Of a DNA stretch of 64,000 nucleotides, positions 49,470-58,746 are shown one piece after another. Positions within the stretch are counted from its first letter, which is position 1; the number at the start of each line of letters is the position of its first letter. The stretch lies in NCBI RefSeq assembly GCF_019449565.1, contig NZ_JAGRPM010000011.1:1-64000 (forward strand), in the 5' to 3' direction. This DNA is from Rhodoblastus sp. GTDB taxonomy: Bacteria > Pseudomonadota > Alphaproteobacteria > Rhizobiales > Beijerinckiaceae. Below the pieces are notes generated by a model. That model had not been told where the DNA came from. It searched no databases and was given only the letters and a program-made list of their open reading frames with translations. Both the position numbers and the translations under genes were made by a program.

Positions 49470-50783
49470 TTATTCGGGCGGGGTTCCATTGGCGGCGAGA
49501 ATTTCGCCGACGAGATAGAGCGAGCCGGCGATGAGAATGCGCGGCGGCGGCGAATCATGGCGAGCGAGCGCGCGCAAGGCCTCTTCGGCGCCCGAACAGC
49601 TCTCCGCCTTCAAGCCGAGGCTCCGCGCGATCGCCACGACCTGCTCGGGGGGCCGGCCCGCCTGTTCGCCGCGCACCGGCAGGGCGAACACCTCCGCCGC
49701 AAGCCCGACGAAATGGCGCAGGAAACCGGCGGCGTCCTTGCTCTGAAGGCCGCCATAAAGCAGAATCAGCGGACGCGACGCCTTGTCTTCGCAATCGGCC
49801 ATCGCCTCGGCCAGCACGCGGGCTCCGGCCTCATTATGGCCGCCGTCGAGCCAAAGCTCGGCGCCCTTGGGCGCGAGCGCCGCGAGCCGCCCGCGCCCGA
49901 TATTCTGCAACCGTCCCGGCCAGTTCGCCTTCACGACGCCTGTTTCGAACGCCGCGAAGGACAGGTCCGGCAGGCATCGCCGCAAGGCGGCGATCGCCGT
50001 TCCCGCATTGACCAGTTGATGGCGGCCCGCAAGCCTCGGCAAAGGCAGATCGAGCAGGCCGCTCTCGTCCTCATAGACCATGCGCCCGCGTTCGGCGCGG
50101 CACAGGAAATCCTGCCCATAGAGCGAAAGCGGCGCGCCCTGCCGGGCGGCCTCGCGCTCCAGCACGGCCACGGCCTCGTCGCTCTGCGCCGAGACGATCA
50201 CGGGCGCGCCGGCCTTGATGATCCCGGCCTTTTCAAAGGCGATCTTCGCGATGGAATCGCCCAAAAATTCGACATGGTCGATTGAGATGGGCGTGATCAC
50301 GGCGCAAGCGGGCGCATCGATGACATTGGTGGCGTCGAAACGGCCGCCAAGGCCGACCTCGAGCAGAAGGACATCGGCGCGATGATCGGCGAAGAGTTTG
50401 AACGCCGCCGCCGTGGTCGCCTCGAAAAAGGTGATCGGCTCGCCGGCACTGGCTTGCTCGACCGCCGCCAGCGCTTCCGCCAGAGCTTCGTCGGACACCA
50501 GCTTGCCGCCCCCCGGCGCGGCGAGCCGGATGCGTTCGCGGAAGGCGACGAGATGGGGCGAGGTATAGACATGGACGCCGAGACCGGCCGCCTCCAGCAC
50601 CGCGCGCATGAAGGCGATGGTGGAGCCCTTGCCATTGGTGCCTGCGACGTGGATCACCGGCGGCAGACGCCGTTGCGGTTCGCCGAGCGACGTCAGCAGC
50701 CGTTGGATACGGCCCAGAGAAAGGTCGATCCGTTTTGGATGAAGGTCGAGCAGGCGCCCGAGAAGGACGTCGGGCGCTGTCAT
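49470..50783 (-). CDS. folC: Bifunctional folylpolyglutamate/dihydrofolate synthase
   Basis: Adds glutamate to folates and makes dihydrofolate from dihydropteroate. 437 aa: Mur-ligase-like P-loop VAGTNGKGST at 47-54, LEVGLGGRFDATNV near 140, the HVEFLG motif and WLDGGHNEAGARV near 313. The C-terminal domain is intact. Only 10 nt separate it from accD, the usual accD-folC pairing. Confidence 0.96.
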   Translation of the reverse strand: MTAPDVLLGRLLDLHPKRIDLSLGRIQRLLTSLGEPQRRLPPVIHVAGTNGKGSTIAFMRAVLEAAGLGVHVYTSPHLVAFRERIRLAAPGGGKLVSDEALAEALAAVEQASAGEPITFFEATTAAAFKLFADHRADVLLLEVGLGGRFDATNVIDAPACAVITPISIDHVEFLGDSIAKIAFEKAGIIKAGAPVIVSAQSDEAVAVLEREAARQGAPLSLYGQDFLCRAERGRMVYEDESGLLDLPLPRLAGRHQLVNAGTAIAALRRCLPDLSFAAFETGVVKANWPGRLQNIGRGRLAALAPKGAELWLDGGHNEAGARVLAEAMADCEDKASRPLILLYGGLQSKDAAGFLRHFVGLAAEVFALPVRGEQAGRPPEQVVAIARSLGLKAESCSGAEEALRALARHDSPPPRILIAGSLYLVGEILAANGTPPE

Positions 50784-50793
50784 GTCCGCCTTG

Positions 50794-51654
50794 TCAGGCC
50801 GCTTGCGCGGGCGCCTTGGTCAGCAGGCGGCAAATGCGGCCGAGCGTTTCGCGCATGTCCGCGCGGGGAACGACCATATCGACCATGCCGTGCTGGCGCA
50901 GATATTCCGCGCGCTGGAAACCCTGCGGCAGGCGCTCGCGAATGGTCTGCTCGATCACGCGCGCGCCGGCGAAGCCGATCACCGCGCCGGGCTCGGCGAT
51001 GTGAATGTCCCCCAGCATGGCGTAGGAGGCGGTGACGCCGCCCGTGGTCGGATTGGTCAGCACCACAATATAGGGCAGCTTTGCCGCCTTCAGGCGCTCG
51101 ACCGCCACAGTTGTGCGCGGCATCTGCATCAGGGAGAACATGCCCTCCTGCATGCGCGCGCCGCCCGAGGCTGTGAAAATGATGAAGGGCGTCTTCTTCT
51201 CGATGGCCCGGAACATGCCGGAGACGATGGCTTCGCCCGCCGCCATGCCGAGCGAACCGCCCAAAAACTCGAAATCCTGCACCGCGACCGTCACTTGCGT
51301 TCCCTGCAGGGCGCCGGCGGCCAGGGTCACGGCGTCATAGACGCCGGTCTTGGCGCGATAGTCCTTGATCCGGTCGGTGTAACGCTTGATGTCGCGGAAT
51401 TTCAGCGGATCGGCGGCAACTTCCGGGAGGGGAAGGCTGTCATAGGCGCCGTCGTCGAACAATGCCTCCAGCCGCGCCTTCGGCGGAATCCGCATGTGAT
51501 AGCCGGAGGTCGGCACCACGAAGAGATTGGCTTCCAGATCCTTGTGGAAGACCAGCGCGCCGCTTTCGGGACATTTGACCCAGAGGTTTTCCGGCGTGTC
51601 GCGCTTCAGAAAGGAGCGGATCTTCGGCGGAACGACATTGGAGATCCAATTCAT
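50794..51654 (-). CDS. accD: Acetyl-CoA carboxylase carboxyltransferase subunit beta
   Basis: Transfers CO2 from biotin to acetyl-CoA, with AccA. 286 aa: crotonase-fold core [23 protein letters not shown] near 120 and [19 protein letters not shown] near 155. At the N-terminus only C28 of the four zinc ligands is kept; S31, V47 and S50 stand where E. coli has Cys30, 46 and 49, so no zinc ribbon can form. This is seen in other rhizobia (from memory). The ATG overlaps the trpA stop (ATGA). Confidence 0.95.
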   Translation of the reverse strand: MNWISNVVPPKIRSFLKRDTPENLWVKCPESGALVFHKDLEANLFVVPTSGYHMRIPPKARLEALFDDGAYDSLPLPEVAADPLKFRDIKRYTDRIKDYRAKTGVYDAVTLAAGALQGTQVTVAVQDFEFLGGSLGMAAGEAIVSGMFRAIEKKTPFIIFTASGGARMQEGMFSLMQMPRTTVAVERLKAAKLPYIVVLTNPTTGGVTASYAMLGDIHIAEPGAVIGFAGARVIEQTIRERLPQGFQRAEYLRQHGMVDMVVPRADMRETLGRICRLLTKAPAQAA

Positions 51655-52493
51655 GGCCTCACGCTCTCCTTCGCGGCGCTGGCGACGCCCGCCGCCAGTT
51701 CGCCAACCAGTTTGCCGACCGCCGCGACCGTCGCCGGCCCGCCGCGCCCCTGCGCGTCGAGCGTCTTGGCCAAAGCGTCGATCAGGGCCGAGCCGACCAC
51801 CACGCCATCGGCGTTGGACGCGATTTCATGGGCGGCGGCGGCGTCCTTGACGCCGAAGCCGACCGCGACCGGCAGAGCCGTATGGCCCTTGATGCGCTTC
51901 ACCGCCGTGGCGACCCGGGAATAATCGGGCCGCGCCGCTCCGGTGATGCCGGTGATCGACACATAATAGACGAAGCCCGAGGTGTTGGCGAGGACGGCGG
52001 GCAGGCGGGCGTCGTCCGTCGTCGGCGTCGCCAGACGGATGAAGGCCAGCCCCGCCTTGAGGGCCGGGAGGCACAATTCCCCATCCTCTTCCGGGGGCAG
52101 ATCGACCACGATCATGCCGTCCGCGCCGGCGGCCTTGGCGTCGGCCAGGAATTTTTCCACGCCATAGACATAGATCGGATTGTAATAGCCCATCAGGATG
52201 ATCGGCGTGTCGGCGTCCTCGCGGCGGAAATCCGCGACGAGCTTCAACACGTCTTTCAACTTCATCCCGGCGTGCAGCGCGCGCAGGCCCGCGGCCTGGA
52301 TGGCGGGGCCGTCGGCCATGGGATCGCTGAACGGCATGCCGATTTCGATGACGTCGGCGCCAGCCTTGGGCAGCGCCTTGAGGATCTCAAGCGAAATTGC
52401 CGGGTCGGGGTCTCCCCCCATGACGAAGGTGACGAGAGCGGCGCGGTTTTTCGCGCGGCAATCGGCGAAACGGTTTTCAAGGCGAGCAGTCAT
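51651..52493 (-). CDS. trpA: Tryptophan synthase alpha subunit
   Basis: Cleaves indole-3-glycerol phosphate to indole for TrpB. 280-aa TIM barrel with the catalytic acids E50 in [11 protein letters not shown] and D61 in ADGPAIQ, matching E49/D60 of enteric Trp[10 protein letters not shown] and GFGVKDA phosphate loop are present. It starts 44 nt after the marR stop on the same strand, away from trpB, which is unusual, and no strong Shine-Dalgarno precedes the ATG. It is coupled to accD. Confidence 0.96.
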   Translation of the reverse strand: MTARLENRFADCRAKNRAALVTFVMGGDPDPAISLEILKALPKAGADVIEIGMPFSDPMADGPAIQAAGLRALHAGMKLKDVLKLVADFRREDADTPIILMGYYNPIYVYGVEKFLADAKAAGADGMIVVDLPPEEDGELCLPALKAGLAFIRLATPTTDDARLPAVLANTSGFVYYVSITGITGAARPDYSRVATAVKRIKGHTALPVAVGFGVKDAAAAHEIASNADGVVVGSALIDALAKTLDAQGRGGPATVAAVGKLVGELAAGVASAAKESVRP

Positions 52494-52537
52494 GGCCGTG
52501 GGGGTAGCACAATGCGCCGCCCTTGAAAACGGGCGGT

Positions 52538-52984
52538 TCAGGCCAATTCGCGCAAACCCTGCCGCAAGTTTTCCGCGCCGGCGCCGAGACGCCCCTCTAT
52601 TGCGGCGTGAATCCTTTCCCAGATGGGCGCGGCGCGCGCCAGCAGCGCGCGGCCTTCGGGCGTCAGGATCAGGAGCCTGCCGCGCCGGTCCTTGGGATCT
52701 TTCTCGATCGCGACGAGGCCGCGCCGCTCCAGAGGCTTCAAGGCGGCGGTGAGCGTGGTGCGGTCCATGGCGAGGAGGGACGCCACCGGCGAGATGGCGG
52801 CAGGCGCCGGGCGATTCAATGCATTGAGCAGGGAGAATTGGCCATTGGTAAGGTCGAGCGGGCGCAGGGCCTCGTCGAAGGTCCGGGCCAGGGCGCGCGC
52901 CGCCCTCTGAACGTGAAGACACAAGCAAGTGTCGCGGATGCGATGGGTCGTCTCGAAGGGCAGCAGATCGGGCGCGGTTGACAT
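52538..52984 (-). CDS. MarR family transcriptional regulator
   Basis: 148 aa with a winged helix-turn-helix at about 60-110: [42 protein letters not shown], then the wing [17 protein letters not shown]. Single cysteine pair near 20 (CLCL) could sense oxidation. The palindrome GTTGATATCAAC is 11 nt upstream of the start codon, so autoregulation is likely. It faces away from the VOC gene and lies directly upstream of trpA. Confidence 0.9.
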   Translation of the reverse strand: MSTAPDLLPFETTHRIRDTCLCLHVQRAARALARTFDEALRPLDLTNGQFSLLNALNRPAPAAISPVASLLAMDRTTLTAALKPLERRGLVAIEKDPKDRRGRLLILTPEGRALLARAAPIWERIHAAIEGRLGAGAENLRQGLRELA

Positions 52985-52995
52985 GATTTATTTAT

Positions 52996-53007
52996 GTTGA
53001 TATCAAC
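52996..53007. promoter_or_regulatory. Probable MarR operator
   Basis: Perfect 12-bp palindrome GTTGATATCAAC in the 54-bp intergenic region between marR and the VOC gene. Its central TTGATATCAA matches the style of MarR-family operators. It lies 11 nt from the marR start and 31 nt from the VOC start, so one site could control both. Confidence 0.72.
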
Positions 53008-53038
53008 TTAACTGTCAAGGAAAATCGGGAGGTTTGCA

Positions 53039-53488
53039 ATGCAGTTCACGCCCTATCTGATGTTTCCCGGAAATTGCGCCGAAGCTTTCGCGCATTATGA
53101 GAAGGCGCTGGGCGCGAAAATCGTCGCCATGTTTCCTTACGCCCAGGCGCCCGCCGGAACGCCCATCGCCCCGGGCGCGGAAAAGAAGGTGATGCACGCC
53201 TGTCTCGAAAAGGACGGCTTCCGCCTGATGGCCAGCGACATGGCGCAGGACTGCGGCCCGGACGGCGGCCAGTCCCGCAACGTCACCGTGCATATTTCAG
53301 TCGCTGACGTCGAAGAGGCGAAGCGCGTCATCGCGGAGCTCGCCGAGGGCGGGCAGATGTTCATGCCGCCCGGCGAGACCTTCTGGTCGCGTTATTACGC
53401 GATGTTCTCCGACCGCTTCGGCGGCTCCTGGATGGTCGATTGCCCGCGACCGCCGGAAGAACTCGCCGCCAATTTGGCCAAGGCCTGA
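53039..53488 (+). CDS. VOC family protein (PhnB-like)
   Basis: 149 aa, two beta-alpha-beta-beta-beta modules of the vicinal-oxygen-chelate fold: TPYLMFPGNCAEAFAHYEKALGAKI, then DGFRLMASDM, RNVTVHISVADVEEAKRVIAEL and ETFWSRYYAMFSDRFGGSWMVDCP. The last block is typical of PhnB/glyoxalase-like proteins. The substrate is unknown; possibly it detoxifies the ligand sensed by the divergent MarR. GGGAGG precedes the ATG by 6 nt. It converges on trpB. Confidence 0.87.
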   Translation: MQFTPYLMFPGNCAEAFAHYEKALGAKIVAMFPYAQAPAGTPIAPGAEKKVMHACLEKDGFRLMASDMAQDCGPDGGQSRNVTVHISVADVEEAKRVIAELAEGGQMFMPPGETFWSRYYAMFSDRFGGSWMVDCPRPPEELAANLAKA

Positions 53489-53544
53489 CATAAGGCGCCC
53501 ACTACGCGCGGCGTCACTGAGCTGCGCCGGAAGGCGCAACCGAG

Positions 53545-54786
53545 TCACATGCCGCCGAGATGTTCCGCGACGGCGAAGATATCCTTGTCGCCACGCCCCG
53601 ACAGGCCGAGGACCATCAGATGGTCCCTCGGCTTTTTCGGCGCGATCTCGACGATTCGGGCAAGGGCGTGGGCCGGCTCCAGCGCTGGAATAATGCCTTC
53701 GAGCTGCGAACAGAGCTGGAAAGCGTCCAGCGCCTCCTTGTCGGTGGCCGAGAGATAGGTCACCCGGCCGTTCTCCTTCAGCCAGGCGTGTTCCGGGCCG
53801 ATGCCGGGATAGTCAAGCCCCGCCGAGATGGAATGGCCTTCGAGAATCTGGCCGTCATCGTCCATCAAAAGATAAGTGCGGTTGCCATGCAGCACGCCGG
53901 GACGACCGCCGGCCAGCGAGGCCGCGTGGCCGTTTTCCACGTTCAGGCCGTGCCCCGCCGCCTCGACGCCGTACAACTCGACCGAAGGATCATCGAGGAA
54001 AGGATGGAACAGGCCGATGGCGTTGGAGCCGCCGCCGATGCAGGCGAACAGCGAATCCGGCAGGCGGCCTTCCGCGGCCATCATCTGTTCACGGGTTTCA
54101 TCGCCGATCACGCATTGGAAATCGCGCACCATGGCCGGATAAGGATGCGGGCCGGCCGCGGTGCCGATGCAATAAAACGTGTCGTCGACATTGGTGACCC
54201 AGTCGCGCAGGGCCTCGTTCATGGCGTCCTTGAGCGTCCGCGCGCCGGACTGCACGGGCACGACCTTCGCGCCGAGCAGGTTCATGCGGAAGACGTTGGG
54301 CTTCTGCCGCTCGACGTCCACCGCGCCCATATAGACCACGCATTCGAGGCCGAAACGCGCGCAGGCCGTGGCGGTGGCGACGCCGTGCTGGCCCGCGCCC
54401 GTCTCCGCGATGATGCGCTTCTTGCCCATGCGCCGCGCGAGCAGGATCTGGCCGAGCACATTGTTGATCTTGTGCGCGCCGGTGTGGTTCAGCTCCTCGC
54501 GCTTGAAATAGATCTTCGCGCCGCCGAGATGCTCGGTCATGCGCTCCGCGAAATAGAGCGGGCTCGGCCGCCCGACATAATGGGTGAGCAGATATTTCAG
54601 CTCGGCGTGATAGGCCGGGTCCTGACGCGCCGCGTCATAGGCCTTTTCCAGCGACAGGATCAGCGGCATCAAGGTTTCGGCGACGAAACGCCCGCCGAAT
54701 ATGCCGAAATGACCGCGCGCGTCGGGGCCCTGACGCAGGGAATTGGCCGCAAGTTTGGGCGCGAGTTTGGGCGATTGACTGTTCAT
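53545..54786 (-). CDS. trpB: Tryptophan synthase beta subunit
   Basis: Joins indole and serine to make tryptophan with PLP. 413 aa: N-terminal [17 protein letters not shown] near 25-41, K106 (PLP Schiff base) in [10 protein letters not shown], the ETGAGQHG motif near 129 and GGGSNAIG phosphate-binding loop near 248. Complete. It follows trpF by 176 bp; the last 57 bp before the VOC gene end are intergenic, so no trpB-trpA overlap exists. Confidence 0.97.
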   Translation of the reverse strand: MNSQSPKLAPKLAANSLRQGPDARGHFGIFGGRFVAETLMPLILSLEKAYDAARQDPAYHAELKYLLTHYVGRPSPLYFAERMTEHLGGAKIYFKREELNHTGAHKINNVLGQILLARRMGKKRIIAETGAGQHGVATATACARFGLECVVYMGAVDVERQKPNVFRMNLLGAKVVPVQSGARTLKDAMNEALRDWVTNVDDTFYCIGTAAGPHPYPAMVRDFQCVIGDETREQMMAAEGRLPDSLFACIGGGSNAIGLFHPFLDDPSVELYGVEAAGHGLNVENGHAASLAGGRPGVLHGNRTYLLMDDDGQILEGHSISAGLDYPGIGPEHAWLKENGRVTYLSATDKEALDAFQLCSQLEGIIPALEPAHALARIVEIAPKKPRDHLMVLGLSGRGDKDIFAVAEHLGGM

Positions 54787-54962
54787 GGCTCTGCTCTTGG
54801 CTCTTTCGCGCGCGCCGGGACGGAGCGCCGGGCTGAGCCGACTGAACGATTTAACGCAATTTCCCGCCGGGAGGATCGCCGCGATACGAGAAAGGCGTCA
54901 GAGCCTGCTCTCTTAACCGCTTCCAGCCGGGAGGCCAAGTTGAACTTGAAACGCGCCGCGCG

Positions 54963-55613
54963 TCACGCCGCGCGGGCCGCCGCGATGAAGGCGAGAATCT
55001 TCGCGGCGCTCTTCTCGCCGGGCGCATCCTCGACGCCGGATGAGACGTCGACGCCGGGCGCGCCGGTGAGACGGATGGCCACGCCGACGTTTTCAGGATC
55101 AAGCCCGCCCGACAGCATCCAGTTTTTCTTCGCCGCCATGCACGCATGATCGCGCAGCAGCGTCCAATCGAAGCTCAACCCATTGCCGCCGGGCAGCACG
55201 GCACCCTTCGGCGGCTTCGCGTCGAACAGCAGGCGGTCGGAAACAGCTTCATAATCGGGCGCGCATAAAAAATCGGCCTGCTCGGAGACGCCGATGGCCT
55301 TGAGAATGGGCCGGCCGAAAGAGGCGCGGATTTGCGCGACCCGCTCCGGCGTTTCGGCGCCATGCAATTGCAGCCAATCTGGCGCCAGCGCCTCGACGAT
55401 GGCGGCGATGCGCGAATCATCGGCATTGACGACGAGCGCGACTTTTTCAGCCCGCCCGCGCACCAGTTCCGAAAGACGGCGCGCCTCGGCGAGATCGAGA
55501 TGGCGCGGGCTTTTCTCGAAAAAGACGAAGCCGACCATATCGGCGCCCCCAGCCAAGGCGGCCTCGAGCGACTCCGGCCGTTTCAGCCCGCAAATCTTGA
55601 CGATGGCGGACAT
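54963..55613 (-). CDS. trpF: Phosphoribosylanthranilate isomerase
   Basis: Converts PRA to CdRP in tryptophan synthesis. 216-aa TIM barrel with C8 in KICGLKRPES, the catalytic acid region DWLQLHGAETPERV near 79 and FDAKPPKGAVLPGGNG near 134. The usual LSGGLDPENV phosphate loop is near 175. ATG 55613 is the family start; a longer frame to 55703 lies over lapA. Confidence 0.95.
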   Translation of the reverse strand: MSAIVKICGLKRPESLEAALAGGADMVGFVFFEKSPRHLDLAEARRLSELVRGRAEKVALVVNADDSRIAAIVEALAPDWLQLHGAETPERVAQIRASFGRPILKAIGVSEQADFLCAPDYEAVSDRLLFDAKPPKGAVLPGGNGLSFDWTLLRDHACMAAKKNWMLSGGLDPENVGVAIRLTGAPGVDVSSGVEDAPGEKSAAKILAFIAAARAA

Positions 55614-55617
55614 GATG

Positions 55618-55980
55618 TCAGGCGGCGCTGCGGGGCGGAACGAGGGCGGTCGAAGGGGCATTGGGCGCCTGCAGCGCCTTGACTTGGGCGCGCAGCGATT
55701 CATTTTCGCCGCGCAACACCTCGGCCTGTCCCTTCGCTTCGCGCAAGGCCTTGCGGAACCGGCCCTGGCGCAGCCAGGTCGCGAAACCGCCGAGCAAGAC
55801 GCCCACCATGGCCGCCCCGATCAGCACGATGAAGAGCGGCAGGACGAGCTGCGGCGAAGGAATGTCGCCGCCATTGAAAGGATCGAAGGAGACGACGACA
55901 TTCTGGCGATTGGCCAGGGCGAAGACGAGGAAGATCAGGGCCAGCGGCGCAATGACCAGAAATTTCAGAAAATTGCGCAT
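55618..55980 (-). CDS. lapA: LapA family (DUF1049) membrane protein
   Basis: 120 aa with two hydrophobic segments (about 5-25 and 47-68), then a coiled coil (FRKALREAKGQAEVLRGENESLRAQVKAL) and a short proline-rich tail. Related to LapA, which assists lipopolysaccharide homeostasis through LapB/FtsH. 26 nt after ihfB and 4 nt before trpF. Confidence 0.88.
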   Translation of the reverse strand: MRNFLKFLVIAPLALIFLVFALANRQNVVVSFDPFNGGDIPSPQLVLPLFIVLIGAAMVGVLLGGFATWLRQGRFRKALREAKGQAEVLRGENESLRAQVKALQAPNAPSTALVPPRSAA

Positions 55981-56006
55981 TGCTCGCCCCGTGTTCCGGT
56001 CCCCGT

Positions 56007-56297
56007 TCAGGACTCGTCCTGATCGTTCAGGCGCTCGCGCAATTCCTTGCCCGTCTTGAAGAAGGGCACGAATTTCTCGGCGACCTCGACCTGATCGCCG
56101 GTACGCGGATTGCGGCCGACGCGCGCGTCGCGCTTCTTGACCGAAAAGGCGCCGAAGCCGCGTAATTCGACGCGGTCGCCGCGCGACAGCGCCTCGGTGA
56201 CCTCATCGAGAATAGCATTTACGATGTTTTCGACATCGCGAAGATAGAGATGGGGGTTTCTGTCGGCAATACGTTGAACGAGTTCCGATTTAATCAC
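56007..56297 (-). CDS. ihfB: Integration host factor subunit beta
   Basis: 96-aa DNA-bending protein. [26 protein letters not shown], the [28 protein letters not shown] beta-arm and an acidic end are the IHF/HU features; LRDVEN and the long arm fit IhfB over HU. Likely shares the lapA operon, as in many alphaproteobacteria. Confidence 0.96.
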   Translation of the reverse strand: MIKSELVQRIADRNPHLYLRDVENIVNAILDEVTEALSRGDRVELRGFGAFSVKKRDARVGRNPRTGDQVEVAEKFVPFFKTGKELRERLNDQDES

Positions 56298-56347
56298 TGA
56301 AGTCGTCCCTATTCCGCGCCCGGGGAAATGGTTTGGCGCATTTTTTC

Positions 56348-57316
56348 TTAATGTTGGGCGTCAACTTGCCAAATCGCCAAAAGGCCGTCAAGCGCCGCGG
56401 AGTCGCGGGCGTTTTCGGCCTTCAGCGCCAGTTCGGCCGCCTGCGTGAACCCCATCAGCCCGAGAGCGTCGGAAGCGAGGCTGAAAAGGCCCAGACGGTT
56501 CGCCGCGCTCGGCTTTTTCCATTCGCGGACCGGCAGTCCCTTGGCGATTCCCTTTTCCTGCTCCAGCCAGGCCACGGCGTCCCGCTCGCCGCCGAAAGCA
56601 TCGACCAGCTTGAGCGGCAGGCCCTGCCGGGCGGTGAAAACGCGGCCGTCGGAGACGGTCGCCAATTCCGAATCGCTCATCTTGCGGCGATCCTTCACCA
56701 GCCCCTTGAACCAGTCGTAGGAATCGACCACCAGCGAATTGATCGCGGCGCGCGCGGCCTCGCTGGTCGGCTCGAAGCCGTTGGGCGAGGCCTTGAGCGG
56801 CGAGGATTTGATCGTCTCGACCTTGACCCCGATCGTGTCGAGCAGTTTGGCGACATTGGGGTACTGGAACAGCACGCCGATGGAGCCGATGAGCGCATTG
56901 CTGTCGGCGATGATGCGGTCGGCGCCGAGCGCCGCGATATAGCCGCCCGAAGCCGCCAGGCTGTCCACCACCGCGACGACCGGCTTTTTGGCGGCGACGC
57001 GACGCAATTCGTCATAGATCTGCTCGGAGCCCGTCACCGTGCCGCCGGGGCTGGAGATTTCGACGATGAGCGCGGTCGCCTTGGATTCGCCGATGTCCTT
57101 GATGAGCTTCAGCGTTTCGCGATCGCCGGTGATCAGCCCCTTGACGTCGAGGCGCGCGATATGGGGCGTCAGATGGGTCGAAGAGCCGCCGAAACGGGCC
57201 GCCGCGACGATAATCGCTACCGCTGCGACGCCGATGGCCGCAATCCGCCAGAAAGTGAGTTTGCGGCGCAATTGCCGCCGGTCGAGAATGGTTTCAACGG
57301 GCGCGTTTTGCGTCAT
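56348..57316 (-). CDS. sppA: Signal peptide peptidase SppA (S49)
   Basis: 322 aa, one membrane segment (about 22-41) with the protease domain in the periplasm. The Ser-Lys dyad is S123 in [10 protein letters not shown] and K175 in SSPLKAS. The short 36K-type length indicates a tetrameric/octameric SppA. It degrades cleaved signal peptides. Directly upstream of ihfB on the same strand, 50 nt away. Confidence 0.92.
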   Translation of the reverse strand: MTQNAPVETILDRRQLRRKLTFWRIAAIGVAAVAIIVAAARFGGSSTHLTPHIARLDVKGLITGDRETLKLIKDIGESKATALIVEISSPGGTVTGSEQIYDELRRVAAKKPVVAVVDSLAASGGYIAALGADRIIADSNALIGSIGVLFQYPNVAKLLDTIGVKVETIKSSPLKASPNGFEPTSEAARAAINSLVVDSYDWFKGLVKDRRKMSDSELATVSDGRVFTARQGLPLKLVDAFGGERDAVAWLEQEKGIAKGLPVREWKKPSAANRLGLFSLASDALGLMGFTQAAELALKAENARDSAALDGLLAIWQVDAQH

Positions 57317-57365
57317 CCGGGCTCTCCGCTTGCGATCCGCAACTTAAGGTCTCGTCCTGCGAACC

Positions 57366-58673
57366 TCAATGCGCTCCGCCAATTCTTTTCGCGTTCTGGT
57401 TTCCGGCGCGGCGGCGCTTGTCTGCGGCCAGCAGCGCCAGGCCGGCGGCGACCGATTGGAACGGATTGTCGTAATGCAGTTTTTGGGCGCCGAAACGGCG
57501 TTCGAATACGGCGCGCAAGCTCGGGATGAAGGAGGTTCCGCCCGTCATGAAGACCGCGTCCACCTGGCCGGCGGAATATTTCGCCGCCGCCATGGTATCG
57601 TCCAGCGCGCCTTCGATTTTGGCGAGATCGGGCGCGATCCAGGTCTCGAAATCGGCGCGCGACACCATTGAATCGATGGACACCCCGCCATGGGCGAAAC
57701 GCATTGGCGCCTCGGACGCGGAGGACAGCGCCGCCTTGACGGAGCCGACGGTCTGATAAAGCTCGAAGCCCAGATCGAGTTCGATCAGTTCGGCCAGAGC
57801 CTCCAGTTCGGCGCCACGGGCGGAGACCTCCGCGAAGCGGCGCAGTTCGCCCAGGGTCTTCTGCGTTTTCAACCAGGAAATCTGGTGCCATTGCGCGAAA
57901 GAGGCGTGGAAATAGGCCGGCAAAGGCAGCACCTTTTCCAGTGAGCGATAGGTCGCCCCCTTGCCGAGGCGCGGCGATATCACATGGTCGATCAGCCGGA
58001 AATCGAAGGAATCGCCCGCCACGCCGCAGCCGCCGTGACCCAGGGCCTCCGCTTCGAGCCCGTCCGGCCCATGGGAAAAATGCAGCAAGGCGAAATCGCT
58101 GGTGCCGCCGCCAAAATCCGCGACCAGCACCGTTTCGTCGCGGCGCAAATTGCGCGCGTGCCAATAGGCGGCGCCGAGAGGCTCATAGGCGAATTCCGCC
58201 TGGGCCAGCCCGGCGCCGGCATAGGACTTCGACAGCCGCGCCAAGGCCAGATCCTCATCCGGCCGCTCGCCGGCGAATACCACCGGGCGGCCGGCGGCCA
58301 GGAAGGCGCCATCGGCGACTTCCGTCCCGCCCTGGGCCTCGAACAAATGGCGCAGAAAGATCGCGACCATCTCTTCGATGGTCACCTTCTGGCCGAACAG
58401 CCGCGCTTCCGAAAAGACGCGGCTGGCGAGATGACTCTTGAACGACTGGATGAAACGCTCGGTCGGCTCGGCGGCGATGGCGTGCTCCAGCGCCTGCGGC
58501 CCCGCGACATGACCCAGCCCGCGGCCTTGCTTCCAGAAGGTCAAGGCGGTGCGGAAAGTCTGCGTCGGCCCCTTGGCGCTGGGCCAGGACATGGTCTGCA
58601 CTTCGCCCTTTTCATTGGCGAAGGCGATGACGCTGTTGGTGGTGCCGAAATCGACGCCGACGGCGTAAGTCAT
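57366..58673 (-). CDS. Hsp70-like ATPase of the YegD type
   Basis: 435 aa. Hsp70 ATPase fold without the substrate-binding domain: VGVDFGTTNSVIAFAN at 5-20, VLVADFGGGTSDFALLHF near 165 and VFMTGGTSFIPSLRAVFERRFG near 390. Relatives are called YegD; their role is unclear. ATG 58673 has GGGGGAC just upstream; the TTG at 58688 is not needed. It starts 19 nt past the rpsA terminator, so it has its own promoter or depends on read-through. sppA follows at 49 nt. Confidence 0.85.
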   Translation of the reverse strand: MTYAVGVDFGTTNSVIAFANEKGEVQTMSWPSAKGPTQTFRTALTFWKQGRGLGHVAGPQALEHAIAAEPTERFIQSFKSHLASRVFSEARLFGQKVTIEEMVAIFLRHLFEAQGGTEVADGAFLAAGRPVVFAGERPDEDLALARLSKSYAGAGLAQAEFAYEPLGAAYWHARNLRRDETVLVADFGGGTSDFALLHFSHGPDGLEAEALGHGGCGVAGDSFDFRLIDHVISPRLGKGATYRSLEKVLPLPAYFHASFAQWHQISWLKTQKTLGELRRFAEVSARGAELEALAELIELDLGFELYQTVGSVKAALSSASEAPMRFAHGGVSIDSMVSRADFETWIAPDLAKIEGALDDTMAAAKYSAGQVDAVFMTGGTSFIPSLRAVFERRFGAQKLHYDNPFQSVAAGLALLAADKRRRAGNQNAKRIGGAH

Positions 58674-58691
58674 AAGTCCCCCGAACAAAAA

Positions 58692-58719
58692 CCCCGCGCG
58701 AAAAATTTTTCGCGCGGGG
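58692..58719 (-). terminator. Terminator of rpsA: perfect 28-bp palindrome
   Basis: A 14-bp perfect stem without unpaired bases (58692-58705 with 58706-58719), folding with an A/T-rich tip, followed on the minus strand by TTTTTG. Strong intrinsic terminator; its symmetry would also act on the opposite strand (GTCGTTTTG follows on plus). Confidence 0.9.
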
Positions 58720-58746
58720 TCGTTTTGCTTGTGACAGCGAAGAAAA

